Below, piece by piece: positions 1 to 9,999 of a stretch of 34,405 nt of DNA. The stretch is taken from NCBI GenBank assembly GCA_934728585.1, contig CAKVDZ010000015.1, positions 1 through 34,405 on the forward strand. The letters run 5' to 3'. The notes beneath the pieces are model-generated. The model was not told the origin of the DNA and searched no databases. It was given only the letters and a program-made list of their open reading frames with translations. The position numbers and the translations under genes are program-made. Origin of the DNA: an uncultured Candidatus Melainabacteria bacterium. GTDB lineage: Bacteria; Cyanobacteriota; Vampirovibrionia; Gastranaerophilales; Gastranaerophilaceae. The stretch's first letter is position 1. Each line of letters begins with the position of its first letter.

Positions 1-1775
<1,775 letters not shown>

Positions 1776-2083
1776 ACATTCACCTCTTGCGAGATGAATA
1801 TTGTAGTTATCATTGATGATTACGCATATCATATTTTGAATAACAGTATTTCTCAATACTTTTATACATATCTTATGATATATACGCTTATAATCTTATG
1901 CAATTTTCAATGTACAATTCAATGACGAGCATTGAAAGAGGAACAGTCTGAAAACATATACTTGAGATTAAATCCTCCACTGATACCAAAATTATTTAGT
2001 TAAAACTTATCAGCTTCATCGGATTTCGACCTTGGGATGTCGGTTTACTTATGCGACCTAGTGTCGCTACCGAAATCTCCCTA
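1776..2083 (-). other. 16S-23S internal transcribed spacer, no tRNA genes
   Basis: About 308 bases between the 16S 3' end and the 23S 5' end. I find no tRNA-Ile or tRNA-Ala in it. An inverted repeat GATTTCG/CGAAATC (2022-2028 and 2071-2077) lies just downstream of the 16S end in transcript order and probably forms part of a processing stem. The remainder is AT-rich and unstructured to the eye. Confidence 0.85.
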
Positions 2084-3608
<1,525 letters not shown>

Positions 3609-3922
3609 AGAAAGTTTATGTCCATCGTTCATTACGGCTAGTAATGAACTGCTCGACGTTGTTTTAACACTAGCTTATCGCTTGTGAATTTAGTCCTAAA
3701 TCATATTTTGTTAGAATCAACAAGTATATTTTAGTCGTTTTCAGCTATTCTTTTTTCAATGTTCAAACTCTTTTTCTCGGCATCAATAAATTAAGGTTTA
3801 TTGCGTCCTTAACATTACTCTAATTAGTAATCCCTTCGGCTGGGTTCGGAACTGGCAGATTAAAAACTTTTTGGAGCCATTCCTCTAATTCCTTAACGGA
3901 GGTTTTGTTTGCTTCCGTACTT
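3609..3922 (-). other. rRNA operon leader
   Basis: Untranslated leader between the rRNA promoter and 16S. It contains a perfect 9-bp hairpin (GTTCATTAC, 5-base loop, GTAATGAAC; 3627-3649) close to the 16S 5' end and a second hairpin ATTACT/AGTAAT (3814-3831). I do not recognise a clear boxA. No protein gene is visible. Confidence 0.6.
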
Positions 3923-3953
3923 ATTATGTTACAACTTCAATTTTTTTTGTCAA
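3923..3953 (-). promoter_or_regulatory. rRNA operon promoter
   Basis: On the minus strand a perfect -35 TTGACA (plus 3948-3953) precedes CATAAT (plus 3923-3928) with a 19-base spacer rich in A; AACATA at 17 bases is the alternative -10. It lies about 315 bases before 16S. The stretch from 3954 to 4179 is AT-rich and otherwise empty. Confidence 0.6.
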
Positions 3954-4179
3954 CCCCTTTGGAAAAATATTTTTTATTTTTGTTTACAAAACTTATTATT
4001 TGGTGTTTCTTATACTCTTATTATTCTTAGAAAAAGTTGAAAACCTTTATTATTACTGAAGCTCACATTTTACTAAATTAAAACTTTTTATTAAGATATA
4101 TTAAAGATTTCCTTTTTATTAGGTATTAATTTAATATGTTTGTACATGACTATATATAATATGACATAGGAGATTTTTT

Positions 4180-4629
4180 ATGAATATTGGAAAAAAATGT
4201 ATATTAGCGATTTCTGTCATGGTTTTGACATGCGGTTGCGCATTTGCAGATGGAAACGCCTTTACGCCTTTAAACTTTGACGATACAGCTTATTCTGTAC
4301 CAAATTCAACAACCACAACAAAAACCACAAACACAGTAAACACTGTTCAACAAAGTAATAGTTCTGGTTTTGTTGATACATCAGCCGTAAACGCTTCTCA
4401 AGCAACAGGAAATGCTGATTTACAAACTGCAATTGCAAAAATTGACACAGCTTTAGACGATATTAGAGCAGACCAAAATGTTTGCAAGGCTAAATATGCA
4501 GACGTTGACAACCAATACAAATTTATCAAAAACGAACGTAGCAACTTAAAAAAACAAGTTAGAGCAAATGAAAAGAGAATAAAAGAGCTTACGAAAGCTA
4601 AATCTCATTTGGGCAAAAACGTTTTATAA
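4180..4629 (+). CDS. Secreted coiled-coil protein of unknown function
   Basis: 149 residues. Residues 1-23 form a signal peptide (positive N-terminus, hydrophobic core, AFA-DG cleavage site), so the protein should be exported. A cysteine-containing TCGC stretch lies near the cleavage site, but it lacks the leucine of a good lipobox. The middle (about 40-80) is rich in Thr, Asn and Ser and looks disordered. Residues 85-145 are charged and helical, with a coiled-coil look. The start is supported by AGGAG at 4168-4172, seven bases upstream of the ATG, and a TATAAT lies at 4155-4160. A terminator follows at once, so the gene is monocistronic. I do not recognise the family. Confidence 0.8.
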   Translation: MNIGKKCILAISVMVLTCGCAFADGNAFTPLNFDDTAYSVPNSTTTTKTTNTVNTVQQSNSSGFVDTSAVNASQATGNADLQTAIAKIDTALDDIRADQNVCKAKYADVDNQYKFIKNERSNLKKQVRANEKRIKELTKAKSHLGKNVL

Positions 4630-4650
4630 TTATGTACAACAGAGGTAAGA

Positions 4651-4682
4651 AAAGCATGGAATATTAAGTCCATGCTTTTTTG
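4651..4682 (+). terminator. Rho-independent terminator
   Basis: Perfect 10-bp stem AAAGCATGGA/TCCATGCTTT (4651-4660, 4669-4678), 8-base loop, then a T-run. It ends the secreted-protein gene. Confidence 0.85.
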
Positions 4683-4700
4683 TTATAATGCATGTATAAT
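4681..4700 (+). promoter_or_regulatory. Tandem -10 elements before the OppD-type gene
   Basis: Two TATAAT hexamers at 4684-4689 (with TG one base upstream, an extended -10) and 4695-4700, directly after the terminator. The start codon is at 4712 and no Shine-Dalgarno sequence is visible, so the second element would give a transcript with a leader of only a few bases. Confidence 0.5.
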
Positions 4701-4711
4701 AATTAATATAT

Positions 4712-5665
4712 ATGAATATTTTAAGTATAAAAAATTTGAATTTAGGTTTTAACACAGAGAAAGGCTTTAGACAAGCGCTTTTTGACGTTTCTTTTAATAT
4801 AAAAGAGCAAAATGTGCATGCTCTTGTAGGTGAATCTGGCTGTGGCAAAAGCATGACAGCGATGAGTGTTTTACAATTATTGCCAAAGACTGCGAAAATT
4901 ACTAGCGGAGAGATATTTTTTAAAGATAAGGACATGCTTATTTTAAACAAAAAACATTTACGAGAAATTCGTGGAGCAAGAATTGCGCTCATTCCACAAG
5001 ACCCAATGACGTCTTTAAATCCGCTTTATACGGTTGGTAATCAGTTATTAGAAGTTATAAAATTACATCAAAATCTTAAAGGTGCAGAAGCAAAGAAAAA
5101 AGCTATTGAAGCTTTAGAAATGGTTCAAATACCATCTGCAAAAGAAAGATTTAATCAATATCCACACGAGTTTTCTGGGGGAATGAAGCAACGTGCGATT
5201 ATAGCTATGGCGCTTGCATGCAACGCAGAATTGATTATTGCGGACGAACCAACAACCGCACTTGATGTAACTATACAGGCACAAATCATGCAATTACTTT
5301 CTGATATCAAACAAGAATTCGGCACATCTATTTTATTAATAACACATGACCTTGCGCTTGTTAATCAATACGCAGATGAAGTTTCAGTCATGTATGCAGG
5401 TAGAATTGTTGAAAGTGCGCCTACGGAAATATTTTTCAAGAATACAAACCACCCATATTCAATCGCTTTGTTGAAATCTCTACCTGACAAAAGCAACGAT
5501 AAATTAACAGTGATAAAAGGTCAACCTCCAACAATAATGGACGATATTTCTGGCTGTAGATTTCATAATAGATGCAAATTCAGTATTCCAAACTTGTGCG
5601 ACAGAAAAATTCCTGAACTTAGAAACATTGAACCAATGCATTGTTCAGCATGCTTTTTGAATTAA
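4712..5665 (+). CDS. ABC transporter ATP-binding protein, oligopeptide/dipeptide type (OppD/DppD family)
   Basis: 317 residues. This is the cytoplasmic ATPase that powers uptake of peptides or similar substrates. Walker A GESGCGKS is at 40-47, the Q-loop glutamine at 96, the signature SGGMKQR at 155-161, Walker B LIIADEP at 174-180 and the switch histidine at 212. The C-terminus carries the Oligo_HPY extension with cysteines 282, 288, 296 and 311, the pattern seen in OppD/DppD-type ATPases that bind an Fe-S cluster. Such ATPases normally sit next to an OppF partner, two permeases and a binding protein. None is in this window, so the partners must be elsewhere. There is no clear ribosome binding site; the start is chosen because the N-terminal strand of the ABC fold begins right there. 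Confidence 0.93.
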   Translation: MNILSIKNLNLGFNTEKGFRQALFDVSFNIKEQNVHALVGESGCGKSMTAMSVLQLLPKTAKITSGEIFFKDKDMLILNKKHLREIRGARIALIPQDPMTSLNPLYTVGNQLLEVIKLHQNLKGAEAKKKAIEALEMVQIPSAKERFNQYPHEFSGGMKQRAIIAMALACNAELIIADEPTTALDVTIQAQIMQLLSDIKQEFGTSILLITHDLALVNQYADEVSVMYAGRIVESAPTEIFFKNTNHPYSIALLKSLPDKSNDKLTVIKGQPPTIMDDISGCRFHNRCKFSIPNLCDRKIPELRNIEPMHCSACFLN

Positions 5666-5676
5666 TAAGTTGTGAA

Positions 5677-5705
5677 TTGGCATGGGCGCAAATATATGCT
5701 ATAAT
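5677..5705 (+). promoter_or_regulatory. Strong sigma-70-type promoter
   Basis: -35 TTGGCA (5677-5682), 17-base spacer, -10 TATAAT (5700-5705) with an extended TG at 5697-5698. It is followed by AGGGAGGA just before the start at 5729. Confidence 0.85.
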
Positions 5706-5728
5706 CAGAAAAAACTAGGGAGGAATTT

Positions 5729-7042
5729 ATGACTATTGAAGTTAAACCATTAGACGCCATTGTATACAATCAGGAAAAAGTTAATATGGCTGATGTTATC
5801 GCGCCACCTTATGATGTAATCCTTGACGACTACAGAGATGAGCTTGAAGCACGTAGCCAATACAACATCGTAAAATTAATTTTAGCAAATAATTCGACTG
5901 ATTTATCAGACGAAAACAACCGCTATAACGAAGCTTTCAGAAATTATCAAAAATGGCTTAGTGAAAATATTTTAATAAAAACAGAAAAGCCATGTATTTT
6001 ATATTTAATCCAAAACTACGAAAAAAATGGCAAAAAGATTACGCGTAAAGGATTTATCGCGCGTAACCGAATTGAAGATTTTGAGTCAAAAAATATTCTT
6101 CCACACGAATACACAATGGGGGGTCCGAAAGCTGACCGTTTAAATCTTACCAAAAAGTGCAAAGCAAACTTTTCACAAGTATTTTTAGTATATTCTGACC
6201 CTGAAAAACAAATTGAAAGAGCAATTGACTACACTCAAAAACCTTTCATTGACGTAACAGATGATTTAGGAGTACAAAACATCGTCTACAAAATCGACGA
6301 CGAAAAGACTTTAGCGCTAATCAAAAAAGTTTTAAGCGACAAGACATGCTTAATCGCAGACGGTCATCACCGTTATGAAACTGCGATGAATTATAGAAAT
6401 GAAATGCGTAAAACAGTTTCAACCCCAACTGGTAACGAACCTTGGAATTACGTTATGAGCTATTTTACAAACCTTGAAGATGATTTGCTAATCTTCCCCA
6501 CTCACCGTATCATAACTCGCTGGGTTGAACCTTACGTTTTATTGGAAAAAGTAAAAAAATACTTTGACGTGGAAGATTTGACATTCGACGGCAAAACAAA
6601 AGCTGAAATGAAAGCAAAGCTTTTGGAAGAAATTGAAAAATCTTCTAAAGAACGTATTTCAATGGGGCTATATATGAAAAACGTTAACAAATTCTACCTA
6701 CTAAAACTAAGAGAAGATGTTAATGAAATTCTTGATGAGTACAAAGTGCCAGAAGTGTTAAGGTCACTAGATTTAATCGTACTACACAAGGTGATTCTCT
6801 CTAAAGAACTAGGGTACAGCGAAGCAGAACAAATGGCGCAAGATGGAATTTTGTACATCAAACAAGAATCAGAAGCGTTTGATATGATTGATATGGGTAA
6901 AGCAGAAGCGTCTTTCATTATGGCTTATCCTAAAATTCAAGATATCAAAAGAATTTCTGAAGCAGGTGAACGCATGCCTCAAAAATCAACTTATTTCTAT
7001 CCAAAATTACTTTCTGGTATCGTGATTAATCCACTTGCGTAA
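5729..7042 (+). CDS. DUF1015 family protein
   Basis: 437 residues, the usual length for DUF1015/COG4198. Family hallmarks are visible: the N-terminal PPYDVI segment (about 26-31), the HEYTMGGPKADR block (about 126-137) and the highly conserved ADGHHRYETA motif (about 210-219). The biochemical role of the family is not established; members are soluble cytoplasmic proteins. Ribosome binding is excellent (AGGGAGGA) and the gene has its own strong promoter. It ends at a strong hairpin shared with the convergent metalloprotease gene. The family call is secure; no function is claimed. Confidence 0.9.
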   Translation: MTIEVKPLDAIVYNQEKVNMADVIAPPYDVILDDYRDELEARSQYNIVKLILANNSTDLSDENNRYNEAFRNYQKWLSENILIKTEKPCILYLIQNYEKNGKKITRKGFIARNRIEDFESKNILPHEYTMGGPKADRLNLTKKCKANFSQVFLVYSDPEKQIERAIDYTQKPFIDVTDDLGVQNIVYKIDDEKTLALIKKVLSDKTCLIADGHHRYETAMNYRNEMRKTVSTPTGNEPWNYVMSYFTNLEDDLLIFPTHRIITRWVEPYVLLEKVKKYFDVEDLTFDGKTKAEMKAKLLEEIEKSSKERISMGLYMKNVNKFYLLKLREDVNEILDEYKVPEVLRSLDLIVLHKVILSKELGYSEAEQMAQDGILYIKQESEAFDMIDMGKAEASFIMAYPKIQDIKRISEAGERMPQKSTYFYPKLLSGIVINPLA

Positions 7043-7056
7043 TTGGTATAAAACAT

Positions 7057-7096
7057 AAAAAAAGAGGCGCGAGCGTTCCGCTCGCGCCTCTTTTTT
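7057..7096. terminator. Bidirectional terminator with GGCGC stem
   Basis: 12-bp perfect stem GAGGCGCGAGCG/CGCTCGCGCCTC (7064-7075, 7079-7090), 3-base loop, flanked by an A-run and a T-run. It serves the DUF1015 gene on plus and the metalloprotease gene on minus. Confidence 0.92.
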
Positions 7097-7112
7097 ATTC
7101 ATTTTTATTTTG

Positions 7113-8711
7113 TTATTTTGTTGGAGTTAATTTTTCACTTAAGTACGCGATAGTTTTTGGGAAGTGTTGTTGTAAGTATTGAGTTCTGATACCTAGAATA
7201 TCAACTGATTGGTATGTATTCATTAAGGCATTTGTTTCTGCAATTGTTTCTTCACGACCTCTTTCTGGTTGACCAGCAACAGCTTCTTGTTCTATAAAGT
7301 AATCAATGTGATTTCTTTCATTTGTTGGAAATTCTTTTAAGAAGTTTTGTCTTTCTTCTTCATAAGTTTTCTTAAATGTAGGATCTTCGTGAAGTGTTCC
7401 TAAAATTTTTGCATCAACAGCTTCACAATTATCGTTATAAATAATTTGAGCAGGTTTAGCACACATATCAGTTGCATGACCTAGTTCATGTAAAAATACA
7501 AACGGATCATCTGATACATTCAAAGTACCATAAGTCATAGGAGTTACACCCACTTGATAAAATCCTGGACTACAATATGAAGCTAATTTATTATCGATAT
7601 CTTCAATTTTAATACAAGTATTTGCTAGATTTTTTAACTCATCTCCAGGAATGTTTTTTAGCATGTTTGCAATTTTTTGTTCGCTTGCTTTTATTTTGTT
7701 TACATCTTTTGTACTTTCTTTTGGAACAACAAAACCTTTAATTGGAATATTAAAACCTTCCTTTTTTTGTTCGTCTATAACATTTAAAGCATTGGCATTT
7801 GTATCGTATTCAATTAAGTACGATTTATTATTTCTTGATGAACGGAATTTGTTTTCGCCTAAAACTTCAAAAGTTTGAGATTGTTTCATCAAAACTTTTC
7901 CGTCAGGTGAAGTGATTTTGTAATCTACAATTCTGTTACCATTTGGATCATCTTCATATCTAAATTGAGTTCTTGTCATATCTGTTGAACGCATATCTTT
8001 TTCAATTAGAGTGTGACCTGTTTTTTTATCAACTGTAGCCTTTGAAATTTGTCTAGTTTTTCCATTTGGAAATTCATATTTAACATTAAACATGCCATCT
8101 ACATCAGATTTTTCATAAGTTTCTTTTCTAATTAAACGGCCTTGTTTGTCACGTCTAATTTTTGTAGCCTCAGTCATCATCGGATAACCCTCTTTTGAAA
8201 AGGCAAATTTTGTTTCATTGAACGTATTTGTTCTAAAATCATTTGTCATAACTTTTTTAGAAGTTGGATTTCCTTTTTTATCAAAAGTTACTTGAATATT
8301 TTCTTGTTCTAAAGTGTTCAAATCTTTGTCTAAAAGTCTTAAGTTAGAGCCCTTTGTACCCGTAGCTTTCATAACATAATTATTTTCTTTGTCATAAGCA
8401 CATCTACGAAGTGTAACTTTTTTTGTATCACTAGTAGACATTTCTTTAGCCAAAGATAAAACCTTGCCAGCGTCCAAATTATCTTCTACCATTACTTTAC
8501 TGCTTTGTTCATCAAGCATCATTGGGGTCATTTTATTGTACATTTTTGTAAGCTTGCTAATTACGTTATCTTTTTTAGGAGCAACTTTTGCACCAGTTGT
8601 GCGTTCAAACGTATCTGGTTTTTGTGGAGCTAAATAAGGTTTTCGCTCTGTTTCTTTTTTGTCTTCTACTTTTCCTGTAAAACTAACGTTCAATAAATTT
8701 TGAATATTCAT
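7113..8711 (-). CDS. Predicted zinc metalloprotease with YD-like repeats
   Basis: 532 residues. Residues 408-412 are HELGH, the zincin HExxH motif, and a downstream REETIAE segment (about 486-492) can supply the third zinc ligand (glutamate). Residues about 180-310 contain repeated DKxGRL/DxxGK-type units like YD or MORN-like repeats, often found in surface or toxin-like proteins. The N-terminus has no signal peptide. Instead it holds a short SFTGK motif (10-14) and PDTFER (32-37) in a lysine/proline-rich linker, a pattern that recurs in the M29 protein at 32327. The start is supported by TAGGGA a few bases upstream. A possible minus promoter is TTAACA-17-TAAATT (plus 8776-8804). Substrate and location are unknown; only the HExxH call is firm. 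Confidence 0.78.
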   Translation of the reverse strand: MNIQNLLNVSFTGKVEDKKETERKPYLAPQKPDTFERTTGAKVAPKKDNVISKLTKMYNKMTPMMLDEQSSKVMVEDNLDAGKVLSLAKEMSTSDTKKVTLRRCAYDKENNYVMKATGTKGSNLRLLDKDLNTLEQENIQVTFDKKGNPTSKKVMTNDFRTNTFNETKFAFSKEGYPMMTEATKIRRDKQGRLIRKETYEKSDVDGMFNVKYEFPNGKTRQISKATVDKKTGHTLIEKDMRSTDMTRTQFRYEDDPNGNRIVDYKITSPDGKVLMKQSQTFEVLGENKFRSSRNNKSYLIEYDTNANALNVIDEQKKEGFNIPIKGFVVPKESTKDVNKIKASEQKIANMLKNIPGDELKNLANTCIKIEDIDNKLASYCSPGFYQVGVTPMTYGTLNVSDDPFVFLHELGHATDMCAKPAQIIYNDNCEAVDAKILGTLHEDPTFKKTYEEERQNFLKEFPTNERNHIDYFIEQEAVAGQPERGREETIAETNALMNTYQSVDILGIRTQYLQQHFPKTIAYLSEKLTPTK

Positions 8712-8834
8712 TTTCTAATTCCCTAAAAAAATTCTTTACTAATTAATTAACACATCTAAAAAAGAAAAATTGACTAATTTACACTTATTTTTTAAGATTG
8801 TTAACAAAAAGCCTTTTAAGAACTTATTGACTAA

Positions 8835-8867
8835 AAAACGGCGCGAGCTGTACGCTCGCGCCGTTTT
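8835..8867 (-). terminator. Terminator of dut, GGCGC stem
   Basis: 14-bp stem AAAACGGCGCGAGC/GCTCGCGCCGTTTT with a 5-base loop, directly downstream of dut on the minus strand. Confidence 0.9.
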
Positions 8868-8879
8868 AACTTATTAAAA

Positions 8880-9314
8880 TTACTTTCCTGTAGAACCAAA
8901 ACCACCCTCGCCACGGGAAGTCGTTGTTAACTCCGTAACAACTTCAATTTTTGCTTGTTCATATTTTGCAATTACCATTTGCGCTATTCTTTCATCTGGC
9001 AAAATTGTGTATTCTTCATTTGAAACATTTACAACAGGAATACAAACTTCTCCTCTGTAATCTTCATCTATGGTTCCAACACAGTTAATCAACGTGATAC
9101 CATGTTTAATTGATAAACCAGAACGTGGACGGATTTGCGCTTCATAACCATGCTCTAATTCTATTTTCAAACCTGTAGGAATTAATTTCCTTTCCAACGG
9201 TTTTAATGTAATTGGTTCTTCAATACCTGCACACAAGTCCATTCCAGCAGCGCCTGCAGTTTTGTACTCAGGCAAAATTCTGTTATTTTTTAATCTTTCT
9301 ATTTTTAAAATCAT
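8880..9314 (-). CDS. dut: Deoxyuridine 5'-triphosphate nucleotidohydrolase (dUTPase)
   Basis: 144 residues, the normal size of trimeric dUTPase. It hydrolyses dUTP to dUMP and pyrophosphate, keeping uracil out of DNA and supplying dUMP for thymidylate synthesis. All five family motifs are present: AGMDL (23-27), RPRSGLS (62-68), GTIDEDYRGE (80-89, catalytic Asp83), DERIAQMV (107-114) and the C-terminal P-loop-like RGEGGFGSTG (134-143). It is divergent from the DtxR-type gene and has its own terminator. Confidence 0.97.
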   Translation of the reverse strand: MILKIERLKNNRILPEYKTAGAAGMDLCAGIEEPITLKPLERKLIPTGLKIELEHGYEAQIRPRSGLSIKHGITLINCVGTIDEDYRGEVCIPVVNVSNEEYTILPDERIAQMVIAKYEQAKIEVVTELTTTSRGEGGFGSTGK

Positions 9315-9373
9315 ACTAACCTCACTTAATTTATAAAAATGATACCATAAATATTTTGTGTTATATTAACAAT

Positions 9374-9757
9374 ATGTCAGACTTAAAAATATCCGCAACA
9401 CTTGAAGATTACCTTGAATTTATTTATGAAACAATTCAAGAAAAAAACTGTATCAAAGCCATTGATATAGCAAACAAATTTGGAATTGCAAGAGCATCTG
9501 TAACAGAAGCACTACAACGACTTGAACAAAAAGGTTATATCAAATACGGACGCTACCAACCAATAGAATTAACCCAAGGCGGAATAAAACTGGCTAAAGA
9601 AGTCATTTTAAAACATTACACCCTATGTAAATTTTTAATTTCTGTTTTAAACCTATCTAAAGAAGAGGCTGAAATAAACGCTTGTAAAATAGAACATATC
9701 ATAACAAAAACAGCGTTTGAAAAAATCAAGGAATACGTTAAAAATAACAATTTATAG
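9374..9757 (+). CDS. DtxR/MntR family metal-dependent transcriptional regulator
   Basis: 127 residues from the preferred start at 9374; an in-frame ATG six codons upstream (9356) is possible but extends before the family N-terminus. Residues about 20-60 form the winged helix-turn-helix, with IDIANKFGIARASVTEALQRL as recognition region. The dimerisation/metal part keeps LEDYLEFIY near the N-terminus, the His of KHYTLCKFL, and CKIEH, which resembles the CxxEH of iron-type DtxR more than the ExxEH of manganese-type MntR. The SH3-like C-terminal domain is absent, as in MntR. It should repress metal-uptake genes when metal is plentiful. A small-RNA-like transcript lies just downstream and may be a target; this is inference. 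The start has no clear ribosome binding site. Confidence 0.88.
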   Translation: MSDLKISATLEDYLEFIYETIQEKNCIKAIDIANKFGIARASVTEALQRLEQKGYIKYGRYQPIELTQGGIKLAKEVILKHYTLCKFLISVLNLSKEEAEINACKIEHIITKTAFEKIKEYVKNNNL

Positions 9758-9785
9758 AACTTTTGTAAAAAAGTGTTAATATAAC

Positions 9786-9933
9786 CTAACATTTTTACAA
9801 AAATGTGCTATTATTAATTTGTGAATATTGTTAGGCAGACCTTACAGTTCACAACAGCTAATTCAACCTCCTTGGTTAAAATTTTTAAATCGTAATTTTC
9901 TTTAAGTGGCAGTCACTTGCCACTTTTATTTTT
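9786..9933 (+). ncRNA. Candidate small RNA or 24-codon ORF with its own promoter and terminator
   Basis: CTAACA (9786-9791), a 17-base spacer and TATTAT (9809-9814, extended by TG at 9806-9807) form a plausible promoter. A clean terminator follows at 9904-9933 (stem AAGTGGCA/TGCCACTT, 6-base loop, T-rich tail). The predicted transcript is about 113 nt, from about 9821. It contains ACCTCCTT (9866-9873), the same eight bases as the 16S anti-Shine-Dalgarno tail, partly displayed in the loop of a small AACC/GGTT hairpin; such C/U-rich loops are typical of small RNAs that block ribosome binding sites. It could instead encode a leaderless 24-codon peptide from GTG at 9821 to TAA at 9895. I do not recognise an RNA family. 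Confidence 0.4.
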
Positions 9934-9951
9934 TGATATAAAATTCGATAT

Positions 9952-9988
9952 AAAAAGGCGCCGAAAGCAAAGCTTTCGGCGCCTTTTT
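9952..9988. terminator. Terminator of alaS, GGCGC stem, bidirectional
   Basis: Perfect 12-bp stem GGCGCCGAAAGC/GCTTTCGGCGCC (9957-9968, 9972-9983), AAA loop, A-run on the left and T-run on the right. Confidence 0.92.
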
Positions 9989-9999
9989 ATTACTTTATC

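Noticed and set aside
3830..3860. A 5S-like stretch (GTTCCGAACCCAGCCGAAGGG on minus)
   Set aside because: Only a short match to the 5S core; the rest of a 5S rRNA is absent and it lies in the leader, before 16S.
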